Source: JANPIX01 sp031425195
GTDB taxonomy: Bacteria; Pseudomonadota; Alphaproteobacteria; Rhodobacterales; Rhodobacteraceae
NCBI GenBank assembly: GCA_031425195.1
Contig: JANPIX010000004.1
Coordinates: 1-64,000, forward strand
Length of the DNA stretch: 64,000 bases
Direction: 5' to 3'
Under the pieces are notes generated by a model. That model did no database searches and was not told the origin of the DNA. It worked only from the letters and a program-made list of their open reading frames with translations. This document shows positions 42,519 through 51,543 of this stretch, piece by piece. The position numbers and the translations under genes are program-made. Positions within the stretch are counted from its first letter, which is position 1. Every line of letters begins with the position of its first letter.

Positions 42519-43604
42519 ATGCTCATGTTTGTCGTCCGCCGTATCGGCGTGATGATCCTGACGGCCTTGGCACTGACCTTTGTCGTCTTTTTCATGACAA
42601 ATCTTCAGCCAAACCTCGAAAAACTTGCCCGTTCCGAAGGATCTGTCCGGATGACAGACGAATCGGTCGCCAACTGGATCAAACAGAACGGCCACGGCGG
42701 ATCGGTCTTTGCGCGCTATGGCGAATGGCTTGGCGTGTTGCCGGGATGGACCTACACCGACACCAAGGGTGTCACACGGGGCCGTTGCCTGACAGTGGGC
42801 GATGATCCTGCGGCGGCAGACCGGTTCTGCGGCCTGCTGCAAGGCAACTGGGGCACCTCCACCGTGTTCAAGCAACCGGTCAGTCAGGTTCTTGGCAAAG
42901 GTCTTGGTGCGACAGGCTGGCTCATGCTTTGCGTCATTCTTGTGATGGTCCCGGTATCGCTTCTTCTTGGCATCCTTGCCGGGATGCGCGAAGGCTCCCG
43001 CACAGACAGGGTTTTGTCGTCGGTGGCGATCACGACGACGGCCACGCCCGAATATGTGTCCGGTGTGATCCTCGTCGCACTCTTCGCATCGGCCACCACG
43101 GGCCTGTCTCCGGTGCTCAAGGATTGGGGCTGGCTTGAAAGTGGCACCTTGTTCAAGGGCACGGCAACCAGCGCCATGGACGACATCACCTTTGGCAACT
43201 TCTTTCTGCCAGTGGTGACCATCGCACTTTACGGCATCGGATACATTGCGCGGATGACCCGCGCCTCGATGACTGAGGTGATGACCGCCCAATACATCCG
43301 CACCGCGCGGCTCAAAGGGGTGCGGTTTCGGGATGTCGTCATTCGTCACGCCTTGCGCAACGCCCTGATCGCCCCCTTCACGGTGATCATGCTGCAGTTT
43401 CCCTGGCTTTTGAACGGTGTGGTCATCGTCGAAACCCTGTTCAACTACAAAGGTTTTGGCTGGACTCTGGTTCAGGCCGCCGGAAACAATGACATTCAGC
43501 TTCTGCTGGGATGTTCGGTCGTGGCGGTTGTCGTGGTTCTGATCACGCAACTCATCTCCGACGTGGGCTATGCTTGGCTCAACCCCCGCATTCGGCTCAG
43601 CTAA
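42519..43604 (+). CDS. ABC transporter permease, DppB type
   Basis: 361 residues. An N-terminal membrane helix (about 8-28) is followed by a long periplasmic part (about 30-125) with Cys-containing segments (GRCLTVGDDPAAADRFCGLL), longer than in typical DppB. Five further membrane helices follow. The cytoplasmic EAA loop has RTARLKGVRFRDVVIRHALR followed by NALIAP. It forms the transmembrane pore with the next gene product. GGGAAAGG precedes the ATG. Confidence 0.92.
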   Translation: MLMFVVRRIGVMILTALALTFVVFFMTNLQPNLEKLARSEGSVRMTDESVANWIKQNGHGGSVFARYGEWLGVLPGWTYTDTKGVTRGRCLTVGDDPAAADRFCGLLQGNWGTSTVFKQPVSQVLGKGLGATGWLMLCVILVMVPVSLLLGILAGMREGSRTDRVLSSVAITTTATPEYVSGVILVALFASATTGLSPVLKDWGWLESGTLFKGTATSAMDDITFGNFFLPVVTIALYGIGYIARMTRASMTEVMTAQYIRTARLKGVRFRDVVIRHALRNALIAPFTVIMLQFPWLLNGVVIVETLFNYKGFGWTLVQAAGNNDIQLLLGCSVVAVVVVLITQLISDVGYAWLNPRIRLS

Positions 43605-43615
43605 GGAACGAACGC

Positions 43616-44824
43616 ATGGAAGACCTGAGCTGGCTACAGATATTCGGGCAGATGGCGGTGCAGTTCCTGCCCGTCTGGATCGCCCTCGTGGCGCTGTTCG
43701 CGGTGTCGATCACCTTCAAGCGGCGTCTCGGCCTTTACGGCAAACTGTTCGACAGCCCGGTCGGCATGACAGGTTTTGCCATTGTGATGTTCTGGGTGTC
43801 CACCGCGCTTTTCGCCAATCTGATCATCACCCATGACCCCATCACCCCCCTGTCAAACGTCAAGAACCCCGGTCCCGGCAGCGTGATCAAGGGGCTGAAG
43901 GACGGGCTTTACCCGTGGTATCTGCTGGGGGGTGACCATCTGGCGCGTGACGTGTTCTCCCGCGTCGTGTTGGGAGCGCGCGAGGTTCTGACCATCGCCC
44001 CCGCGGCCACAGCCTTTGCCTTCATGGTGGGCATCACCCTCGGCCTGCCCGCCGGATACTTCGGCGGCAAACTCGACACCGGCCTGTCCTTCATCGCCAA
44101 TCTCGTTCTGGCCTTCCCAGTGATCCTGTTGTTCTACCTTCTCGTCACACCCGAGATTCAAAGTGCAGGGCCCGAAATCATCCTGTTCTGGACAGGCCTG
44201 CCTTGGCGCGCCTCTATCCCCAATGTGATGGCTGCCGTGCTGTTCATCTTCCCCATCATCTTCTTTTGCACCCTTTGGAACAGCCGCTTTTTCACCAACC
44301 CGCGCCAGCGCAACATCTATGTCGGCATCACGATCGTTCTGGGCCTCTGGGTTTATTCCGGGCTTGCCTTCAACGCAGATCCGCTGGGCTTCTGGCAGAT
44401 GGAACCAAACCTACTGAACGTGTTCGTCTCGGTCGTTTTCGTCAATGCGCCCACCGTGTTCCGCATCGTGCGCGGCATCGTCATGGACATCAAATCCCGC
44501 GATTACGTGGCGGCAGGCATGACCCGGGGCGAAGGCCCGTGGTATATCATGCTGTGGGAAATCCTGCCCAACGCGCGCGGCCCCCTGATTGTCGATTTCT
44601 GCCTTCGCATCGGCTACACCACCATCCTTCTCGGCACGCTCGGCTTCTTCGGCTTGGGTGTCACACCAGAAAGCCCCGACTGGGGTTCCACCATCAACGC
44701 CGGGCGCAGGCTCCTCTCCACCTTCCCGCACCCCGCCGTTGTCCCCGCGCTCGCCCTGATGAGCCTCGTTCTCGGTCTGAACCTCCTGGCCGACGGGCTG
44801 CGGGAAGAAAGTCTCAAGGATTGA
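43616..44824 (+). CDS. ABC transporter permease, DppC type
   Basis: 402 residues, longer than the usual 290-310 because of extra segments between helices. The family opening appears as KLFDSPVGMTGFAIVMFWVS, then LLGGDHLARDVFSRVVLGAR (the GTD.xGRD motif varied to GGDHLARD). The EAA loop has SRDYVAAGMTRGEGPWYIML followed by WEILPNARGP. AAGGAACGAACGC precedes the ATG at 43616, 11 bases after the upstream permease stop. An insertion around residues 180-270 holds two extra hydrophobic segments. Confidence 0.92.
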   Translation: MEDLSWLQIFGQMAVQFLPVWIALVALFAVSITFKRRLGLYGKLFDSPVGMTGFAIVMFWVSTALFANLIITHDPITPLSNVKNPGPGSVIKGLKDGLYPWYLLGGDHLARDVFSRVVLGAREVLTIAPAATAFAFMVGITLGLPAGYFGGKLDTGLSFIANLVLAFPVILLFYLLVTPEIQSAGPEIILFWTGLPWRASIPNVMAAVLFIFPIIFFCTLWNSRFFTNPRQRNIYVGITIVLGLWVYSGLAFNADPLGFWQMEPNLLNVFVSVVFVNAPTVFRIVRGIVMDIKSRDYVAAGMTRGEGPWYIMLWEILPNARGPLIVDFCLRIGYTTILLGTLGFFGLGVTPESPDWGSTINAGRRLLSTFPHPAVVPALALMSLVLGLNLLADGLREESLKD

Positions 44825-44844
44825 CCAAACCCGGTCCATCCTCT

Positions 44845-44890
44845 TTGTAAAAATATCCCGGGGGTCTGGGGGCAGCGCCCCCGGGGTCCA
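44845..44890. repeat. REP-like GC palindrome in the ABC operon
   Basis: Starting with TTTGTAAAAATATCCCGGGG, the element contains GGGGGC-AGC-GCCCCC (44868-44882) as a perfect 6-bp stem nested in further G/C runs. I recall near-identical intergenic elements in many Rhodobacterales genomes, so it is probably a dispersed repeat. Only one copy is seen in this window. It lies between the DppC-type and ATPase genes. Confidence 0.6.
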
Positions 44891-44909
44891 GCAGAAAAGC
44901 GAGAATGCC

Positions 44910-47000
44910 ATGGCACAGGCTACCGACTGGGACCCGTCAAAGCCGATTCTCGAAATCGAGAATCTGTCGATCAGTTTTTTCACGCGCCTGCGCGAAATAC
45001 CTGCCGTGATGGATTTTTCCTGCACCGTGATGCCGGGCGAGGCGATGGGGCTGGTGGGCGAATCCGGTTGCGGCAAATCGACAGTGGCGCTTGCGGTGAT
45101 GCGCGACCTTGGCAAGAACGGGCGCATCATCGGCGGGTCAATCCGGTTCAAAGGTCAGGATCTGACCACGATGACCGAAGAACAACTGCGCCATATCCGC
45201 GGCAGCCAGATCGCGATGATCTATCAGGAACCGATGGCTTCCCTGAACCCCGCGATGAAGATCGGCGCACAACTGGCCGAGGTGCCGATGGTCCATGAAG
45301 CCATGCCCCGCGACGCGGCAATGGCCCTTGCGCGCCAGATCGTGGCCGACGTCCGCCTGTCCGACCCCGACCGCATCCTCAATTCCTTCCCGCATCAGCT
45401 TTCGGGCGGTCAACAGCAGCGCATCGTGATCGCCATGGCTTTGATGTCGAAACCCGCCCTCCTGATCCTTGACGAACCGACCACAGCGCTTGACGTGACG
45501 GTCGAGGCGGGGATCGTCGATCTGGTCAAGGAGCTTGGCCGCAAATACGGCACCTCGATGCTGTTCATCAGTCACAACCTCGGCCTTGTGCTTGATGTCT
45601 GTGACCGGCTTTGCGTGATGTATTCGGGCGAGGCTGTCGAAACCGGCAATGTGGGCCAAGTGTTCGACAAGATGCGCCACCCCTATACGCAGGCGCTGTT
45701 CCGCTCGATCCCGCTGCCCGGCGCTGACAAGAACACCCATCCGCTTGTTGCGATTCCCGGGAACTTCCCGTTGCCGCATGAACGGCCGCCCGGCTGCAAT
45801 TTCGGGCCGCGTTGCGATTATTTCGTGGACGGGCGTTGCAATGCCACGGAAATCCCGATGATCGACACAGTGGGCACCCGCCACCAGACCCGCTGCATCC
45901 GCACCACCGAAATCGATTGGGATGCCCCGATCAAGGCGGGCAAGACCCATATCAAGGTTCCGCCGGGTGATGTCGTGCTCAGGATGGATGATCTGCGCAA
46001 ATACTACGAAGTGGGCAGCGGCGGTATCTTCGGGGGGGGCGCAAAACGCGTCGTCAAGGCGAACGAAACCCTGAGTTTCGAGGCGCGCGAAGGCGAGACG
46101 CTGGCCATCGTAGGGGAATCAGGTTGCGGCAAATCCACCTTTGCCAAAGTGCTGATGGGCCTTGAAACCGCCACTTCGGGCAAGATCATGCTCTATGATC
46201 GCGACATTCAGGATACCCCGATCCAGCAGCGATCCACGGCCACGGTGTCCGGCGTTCAGATGGTGTTCCAGAACCCGTTCGACACCCTGAACCCGTCGAT
46301 GAGTGTCGGCCGCCAGATCGTCCGCGCGCTGGAGATTTTCAAGGTCGGCACCTCTGACGCGGGCCGCCACGAACGGATGCTCGAACTTCTTGATCTGGTC
46401 AAACTGCCCCGCGCCTTTGCCGAACGCATGCCCCGTCAATTGTCGGGCGGTCAGAAACAGCGTGTCGGCATCGCCCGCGCCTTTGCAGGCGGGGCCAAGG
46501 TTGTAGTGGCCGATGAACCCGTCAGCGCCCTTGACGTGTCGGTTCAGGCGGCAGTCACCGATCTTTTGATGGACATACAGCGCGAAAACCGCACGACCCT
46601 GCTGTTCATCAGCCATGACCTGTCCATCGTGCGATACCTGTCTGACCGCGTGATGGTGATGTATCTGGGGCATGTGGTGGAAATGGGAACCACCGATCAG
46701 GTGTTCAGCCCACCCTATCACCCCTATACCGAGGCTCTTTTGTCCGCGGTGCCCATCGCCGACACCCGCGTGGTCAAGAAACGGATCGTGCTGGAAGGCG
46801 ATATTCCCAGTGCGATGAACCCGCCCCCCGGCTGCCCGTTCCAGACCCGCTGCCGCTGGAAAACCGAGGTGCCGGGCAACCTGTGTGACACAGTGATGCC
46901 TCCGGTCCGCGTTTTGCAGGGTGAACATCAGATCAAATGCCATCTTCCCGACGATGTGCTGGCCGCGATGGAACCTGTGATCAAGATGGCGGCCGAATGA
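44910..47000 (+). CDS. Fused dipeptide-type ABC transporter ATPase (DppD-DppF fusion)
   Basis: 696 residues with two complete ATPase modules. Module 1: Walker A GESGCGKS (50-57), signature LSGGQQQR (164-171), Walker B LLILDEP (184-190). Module 2: Walker A GESGCGKS (402-409), signature LSGGQKQR (511-518), Walker B VVVADEP (531-537). Each module ends in the Cys-rich oligopeptide-transporter domain (ERPPGCNFGPRCDYF and PPPGCPFQTRCRWK), which carries an Fe-S cluster in some homologues. It powers import by the two permeases. It overlaps the downstream hydrolase gene by 4 bases. Confidence 0.94.
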   Translation: MAQATDWDPSKPILEIENLSISFFTRLREIPAVMDFSCTVMPGEAMGLVGESGCGKSTVALAVMRDLGKNGRIIGGSIRFKGQDLTTMTEEQLRHIRGSQIAMIYQEPMASLNPAMKIGAQLAEVPMVHEAMPRDAAMALARQIVADVRLSDPDRILNSFPHQLSGGQQQRIVIAMALMSKPALLILDEPTTALDVTVEAGIVDLVKELGRKYGTSMLFISHNLGLVLDVCDRLCVMYSGEAVETGNVGQVFDKMRHPYTQALFRSIPLPGADKNTHPLVAIPGNFPLPHERPPGCNFGPRCDYFVDGRCNATEIPMIDTVGTRHQTRCIRTTEIDWDAPIKAGKTHIKVPPGDVVLRMDDLRKYYEVGSGGIFGGGAKRVVKANETLSFEAREGETLAIVGESGCGKSTFAKVLMGLETATSGKIMLYDRDIQDTPIQQRSTATVSGVQMVFQNPFDTLNPSMSVGRQIVRALEIFKVGTSDAGRHERMLELLDLVKLPRAFAERMPRQLSGGQKQRVGIARAFAGGAKVVVADEPVSALDVSVQAAVTDLLMDIQRENRTTLLFISHDLSIVRYLSDRVMVMYLGHVVEMGTTDQVFSPPYHPYTEALLSAVPIADTRVVKKRIVLEGDIPSAMNPPPGCPFQTRCRWKTEVPGNLCDTVMPPVRVLQGEHQIKCHLPDDVLAAMEPVIKMAAE

Positions 47001-47884
47001 TCGCGCCGGGCCACCTTCGTATTCTGCGGCCCGCCCCCAACATCCTCGCCTTCTACGACGGGCGGGTGCCGGGCTACCGCTTTGCCGATGGCCCGAACTG
47101 GGTCGACGACGGGGCGCTTTCCCTTGGTATCGCAAGCTATGTGATCCACGATGGCGACGAGGCGTTGATCTATGACACTCATGTGTCGCTTGATCATGCA
47201 AGGTTCATCCGCGCCACGCTGGAAGGCATGGGGATCACCCGCATGACAGTTGTGCTCAGCCACTGGCATCTGGATCACATTGCGGGCAACGAAATCTTTG
47301 CCGACTGCACGATCATCGCCAACATCAGAACCGCCGCGCATCTGACCGAACATCGCCGCGCCATCGAGGCGGGCACGTCAAGCGGCCTTCCCGCACTGTC
47401 ACCCCTTGTCCACCCGACTGACCTGTTCGAGGGGCGGGCGCATCTGCACATTGGCGGGCTGCACATCGACCTTGTTCAGGCCAACATCCATTCCGATGAT
47501 GCAACCGTGATCTGGATGGCGGGCCCCCGCCTGCTTCTTGCCGGTGACACGGCAGAGGACAGCGTCACCTATGTTGGCGATCCTGCCCAGTTCGAAACGC
47601 ATCTTGCCGATCTTGACCGTATTGCATCGCTTGGCCCGCGCCATATTCTGCCCAACCACGGCGACCCGGGCCGCATTGGCGCGGGCGGCTATGATGCGGA
47701 ATTTCTTGCGGCCACTCAGGATTACATCCGGTTTCTGCAGCGCTGCAAAACCGACGCGACGCTCCGCGACACACCACTGCAGCAGGTCATCAAGCCATCG
47801 CTCGACAAGGGCACCCTGATCTGGTTTCCCCCTTACGCGGCGATCCATCAACAGAACATCGCCCGCACCGTCGGCGCAGTCTGA
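46997..47884 (+). CDS. Metallo-beta-lactamase-fold hydrolase coupled to the ABC importer
   Basis: 295 residues. The HxHxDH zinc motif is SHWHLDHIAGNE (His, His, Asp, His), followed by a second-half His in VQANIHSDDATVIW, Asp in LLLAGDTAED and His in ILPNHGDPG, so both metal sites look complete. There is no signal peptide, so the enzyme is cytoplasmic. The ATGA overlap with the ATPase gene couples translation, which suggests that it acts on the imported compound or a derivative. The fold covers lactonases, glyoxalases and amidases; I cannot choose. Confidence 0.87.
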   Translation: MIAPGHLRILRPAPNILAFYDGRVPGYRFADGPNWVDDGALSLGIASYVIHDGDEALIYDTHVSLDHARFIRATLEGMGITRMTVVLSHWHLDHIAGNEIFADCTIIANIRTAAHLTEHRRAIEAGTSSGLPALSPLVHPTDLFEGRAHLHIGGLHIDLVQANIHSDDATVIWMAGPRLLLAGDTAEDSVTYVGDPAQFETHLADLDRIASLGPRHILPNHGDPGRIGAGGYDAEFLAATQDYIRFLQRCKTDATLRDTPLQQVIKPSLDKGTLIWFPPYAAIHQQNIARTVGAV

Positions 47885-47888
47885 CGCC

Positions 47889-49364
47889 CTACCACTTCAC
47901 ATCAGGGTCCTTGGATGCCTTGTGCTTGCGCAGGCGGCTTGGCGTGTGGAATTTCTGATCCTTGAACGGGTTCTTATCCGCATTGCTGCGCAAGATCACC
48001 CGGATCGGCGTTCCCGGCATGTCAAAATGGTCGCGCAACCCATTGACGAGATAGCGTTTATAGCTTTCGGGAACCAGTTCCTGGTGGCTTGTCATCACGA
48101 TGAAACCCGGCGGGCGCGTCTTGACCTGCGTCATATAACGCATCTTGATGCGCCGTCCGCCCGGTGCCGGTGGCGGATGCGCCTCGGTCATCGCACCAAG
48201 CCATGTGTTCAGCCGCGCCGTCGGCACGCGGCGGTTCCAGGTGTCATGCGCCTTGCGGATGGCGGCGTGCAGACGGTCAAGCCCGCGGCCTGTCTTGGCG
48301 GAAACGGTCACCAGCGGCGCACCTCGCAACTGCGGCAGAAACCGTTCGAACATTTCCTTCAACTCGGCCAGTTTTTCCTGCTTTTCGCCCTCAAGATCCC
48401 ACTTGTTGACGGCGATCACCACTGCACGCCCTTCCGTTTCGGCATAGTCGGCGATGCGCAGATCCTGCGTCTCGAACGGGATATCGGCGTCGAGCAAGAC
48501 CACAACCACCTCGGCAAAGCGCACGGCACGCAGACCGTCTGACACTGACATCTTTTCCAGCTTGTCGTTGATCCGGGCCTTCTTGCGCATGCCTGCCGTA
48601 TCGAAAATCCGGATCGGCGTGCCTTCCCATTCGGCGCGGATCGAAATCGCGTCGCGCGTAATGCCGGCCTCTGGCCCGGTCAAAAGCCGGTCATATCCCA
48701 GAATCTTGTTGATCAGCGTCGACTTGCCCGCGTTCGGCCGGCCGATAACCGCGATCTGCAAGGGATGCGTGGCTGTTGGCGCATGGGCAGACGGGTCGCC
48801 TTCCTCTTCGCTATCTTCGGGGACGTCGACATCCACAAGGGGCGCATCCGCCTCGGCACGGGCCTGAAATTCGTCGCCAAGGGGGCGCAGCAGATAGTAA
48901 AGGTCGTCCATCCCCTCGCCATGTTCGGCTGACAGGCGAATAGGCTCGCCAAGGCCCAGCGACCACGCGTCGATGGCCCCCGCATCGGCAGCACTGCCTT
49001 CGGCCTTGTTCACGCCCAATATCACCCGCGCCGATTTCTTGCGCAGGATATCGGCAAAGATCTGGTCCGTGGCCGTGACGCCCACCCGTCCGTCGATCAA
49101 GAACAGGCAAACATCGGCCATGTCCACTGCACGTTCTGTCAGGCGGCGCATGCGGCCCTGAAGGCTGTCGTCCGTCACATCCTCCAGCCCCGCCGTGTCG
49201 ATCACGGTAAAGCGAAGGTCCATCAGTTTGGCGTCACCTTCGCGCAGGTCGCGCGTCACCCCGGGCTGGTCATCGACCAGCGCAAGTTTGCGCCCAACCA
49301 TCCGGTTGAACAGCGTGGACTTGCCCACATTGGGCCGCCCGACAATCGCAAGGGTAAAGGTCAT
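47889..49364 (-). CDS. der: Ribosome biogenesis GTPase Der (EngA)
   Basis: 491 residues. Two tandem G domains: the first with GRPNVGKSTLFN, DTAGLED and NKAE; the second with GRPNAGKSTLIN, DTAGMRKKARI and NKWD. A C-terminal KH-like domain (KMRYMTQVKTRPPGFIVMTS) binds rRNA. An acidic insertion (DVPEDSEEEGD) lies between the G domains. Der is needed for 50S maturation. The order yfgM, bamB, der is the same as in E. coli. It is convergent with the hydrolase gene at a 4-base gap. Confidence 0.96.
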   Translation of the reverse strand: MTFTLAIVGRPNVGKSTLFNRMVGRKLALVDDQPGVTRDLREGDAKLMDLRFTVIDTAGLEDVTDDSLQGRMRRLTERAVDMADVCLFLIDGRVGVTATDQIFADILRKKSARVILGVNKAEGSAADAGAIDAWSLGLGEPIRLSAEHGEGMDDLYYLLRPLGDEFQARAEADAPLVDVDVPEDSEEEGDPSAHAPTATHPLQIAVIGRPNAGKSTLINKILGYDRLLTGPEAGITRDAISIRAEWEGTPIRIFDTAGMRKKARINDKLEKMSVSDGLRAVRFAEVVVVLLDADIPFETQDLRIADYAETEGRAVVIAVNKWDLEGEKQEKLAELKEMFERFLPQLRGAPLVTVSAKTGRGLDRLHAAIRKAHDTWNRRVPTARLNTWLGAMTEAHPPPAPGGRRIKMRYMTQVKTRPPGFIVMTSHQELVPESYKRYLVNGLRDHFDMPGTPIRVILRSNADKNPFKDQKFHTPSRLRKHKASKDPDVKW

Positions 49365-49412
49365 GGTGTTCAGGCTCCGCCGATCAAACCCGGCGCTTAC
49401 ACCCTGTGGCGT

Positions 49413-50759
49413 CTAACGGAAAGCGTGAAGTTGCCCATTGGCTCCGACGACATACAACAGGCCCCCCGCCAACGCGGGCTGCGAGGCGGCACCGCCGGGA
49501 ATGTCGGCCGTGGCAACCAGCGCACCGTTCACCGGATTAAACAGCCGCAACAACCCGTCACCCGATGCCACGACAATCCGCCCGCCCGCAAGCACCGGGC
49601 CGTAATGCGCCGTGATCGCCTTGCGCCGTTTGGCCGTCTGGTTGACGAAATAGGGCATGTCAACAGACCAGATCACCTGCCCCGTTGTCGCATCAAGCCG
49701 CACAAGGCGCGCCTCGTCGTTCACCAGAAAGACCGAACCACCCACCGGAAGCACCGGCCCAAGGGCCCCTTCCATGGCAGACCAGATCAGTTCACCCGAG
49801 GCTGTTGACACGGCGTTCGTTCGGCCCGCTGCGGTGCCGATATAGGTGACGTCGCCCACGACCACCGGATCACCCGTGATGTCGCCCACAATCGCATAGG
49901 CGCGGCCCCGGCGTTGCCCGGCCACATCCGTGCCCCAGATCCGCACGCCTGTCCCCTTGAGCGCGGCCACAACCTCGCCGCTGTCCGATGGCAACAGCAC
50001 AGCGCGGTCTGTGATGGCGGGGGCGGAGCTTCCGATCATCCCTGCAGCAGCGGGCGTCCCGGCAAGCGTCCAGCGCACCCGCCCAGTTTCGGTATCCACA
50101 CCCCAGCCGGAACTGTCACGCCCGACAACGAAAACCGTATTCCCCTCGACCGAGGGTGCACCCGTCACGGGCGCGCCGAGCCGCTGCCGCCAGATCACGG
50201 CACCGCTGGCCGGATCAATCGCGACAAGTTCGCCGTAACCAGTGGCGGCAAAAACCTTGCCCGCGCCGTAAGCCAGCCCCCCGCCAGACACCGCCGTGCC
50301 GCGGTCAACTGACGGCGCAAGATCAACCGCCCAAAGCGCACCGCCCCCGGTGGAGGTCGCAGCCAGCCGCGCTGCAGAATCGAGCGTAAAGACCCGCCCA
50401 TCCGCCACCACAGGTGCCGCTGAAATCCGGTTCTTCCGCGAATTTCCCGCCCCGATGTTCACGCTGAAGACGCGCACAGGTTGGGCCGACAGTGCGCCAT
50501 GGGGCGGCATGTGCCGGGCGTTGCCGCCGCGATGCGTCCAGTCGGCATTGGCCACCTGACCGGGCAGGCTGATGGGAAGCGACAGATCCGGTGCGCGGCC
50601 TGTCGTGTCCACCGGCGCGGGCTGACCCTGAACCGGGATGCTGGCATCCAGATCGGCGCGCACGTCAAAGCGTTGCCCGGGCAGGATCAGTTCAGGTTCC
50701 GCGCAGGCCCCCAGCATCGCCAAAGCCGCAAAAGCCATCCCTGCTGTGGTGTTTTTCAC
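49413..50759 (-). CDS. bamB: Outer-membrane protein assembly factor BamB-like lipoprotein
   Basis: 448 residues from the GTG at 50759. A lipoprotein signal ends at LGAC (Cys19). The rest is a PQQ-like beta-propeller with repeats such as GTAVSGGGLAYGAGKVFAAT, GYGELVAIDPASGAVIWRQR and VEGNTVFVVGRDSSGWGVD. BamB is an accessory of the Bam complex. The GTG is chosen because GGGGAG precedes it and it gives a clean lipobox; an upstream in-frame start at 50792 lacks this. It lies 42 bases downstream of the YfgM-like gene and upstream of der. Confidence 0.9.
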   Translation of the reverse strand: MKNTTAGMAFAALAMLGACAEPELILPGQRFDVRADLDASIPVQGQPAPVDTTGRAPDLSLPISLPGQVANADWTHRGGNARHMPPHGALSAQPVRVFSVNIGAGNSRKNRISAAPVVADGRVFTLDSAARLAATSTGGGALWAVDLAPSVDRGTAVSGGGLAYGAGKVFAATGYGELVAIDPASGAVIWRQRLGAPVTGAPSVEGNTVFVVGRDSSGWGVDTETGRVRWTLAGTPAAAGMIGSSAPAITDRAVLLPSDSGEVVAALKGTGVRIWGTDVAGQRRGRAYAIVGDITGDPVVVGDVTYIGTAAGRTNAVSTASGELIWSAMEGALGPVLPVGGSVFLVNDEARLVRLDATTGQVIWSVDMPYFVNQTAKRRKAITAHYGPVLAGGRIVVASGDGLLRLFNPVNGALVATADIPGGAASQPALAGGLLYVVGANGQLHAFR

Positions 50760-50801
50760 GCGCCTGTCTCCCCCTTGAACCCGTCGCAGCATCGCCTGAT
50801 G

Positions 50802-51461
50802 TCAACCGCCTTCGACAGGCGCCTCGACGGTACCACCCAAGGCCACAATCATCTGACCTGCCCGCTCGCGCAAGCCATCAGGTGCTTCCTGATCCTGCAT
50901 CAATGCACGGAACGCGGCAACCGCGTCGTCGGTGCGCGCTTCCTCAACCAGAAGATAGGCCATCTGTTCCAGAGCCATGGTCCGCAGCGCCCGCCCCGGT
51001 GCCGCAATCCCGTCCAGCGCCGCCCGCCGTTCGGCAACAGGCACGGCGGCCCCGCCCACGATCACCCGGCGCAGCGTTGCAAGGTCACGGTAAACCTGTG
51101 GCAGGTTCGTGTCGGCCGCAGCCTTGTCAAGCGCGGCGAGCGTGGCATCCCGATCTTCCACGGCATCTGAGGCGATCAGCAGGTTGAGGATCCCCGCCTG
51201 TTCACCCGACGCCGCGACGCCGGCGAGCGCCGTGCGCCGTGCCGCAGGATCATTGGCGTCAAGCGCCCCCAGCACCGCATCACCAAACGCCTGCGCCTTG
51301 GCGCGTGCCGTCGCCTTGGACCATTCCGTCCACGCCGCACCGCCCACGATCAGGACGACAATCACGACGCCGATCCAGCCATATCGCCGAAACAGTGCAT
51401 AAAGCTTGTCGCGGCGGACTTCTTCGGTGACTTCTTCGATGAAACTGTCTGGATTGCTCAC
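50802..51461 (-). CDS. YfgM-like single-pass membrane protein with TPR fold
   Basis: 219 residues. An N-terminal cytoplasmic segment (MSNPDSFIEEVTEEVRRDKL) precedes one membrane helix (about 28-44). The periplasmic part has repeating helix pairs (AFGDAVLGALDANDPAARRT, YRDLATLRRVIVGGAAVP) like the TPR_21 domain of YfgM. E. coli YfgM works with PpiD at the Sec translocon. The position before bamB and der matches E. coli. Sequence similarity itself is low. Confidence 0.85.
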   Translation of the reverse strand: MSNPDSFIEEVTEEVRRDKLYALFRRYGWIGVVIVVLIVGGAAWTEWSKATARAKAQAFGDAVLGALDANDPAARRTALAGVAASGEQAGILNLLIASDAVEDRDATLAALDKAAADTNLPQVYRDLATLRRVIVGGAAVPVAERRAALDGIAAPGRALRTMALEQMAYLLVEEARTDDAVAAFRALMQDQEAPDGLRERAGQMIVALGGTVEAPVEGG

Positions 51462-51543
51462 GAAAGATCCTGTTCTTCAACTTGCCTTGTCTTACACGCA
51501 TGCCCGAAGTTTTGCCAACCCCTGCGACGCCCGGCGCAAAAGG

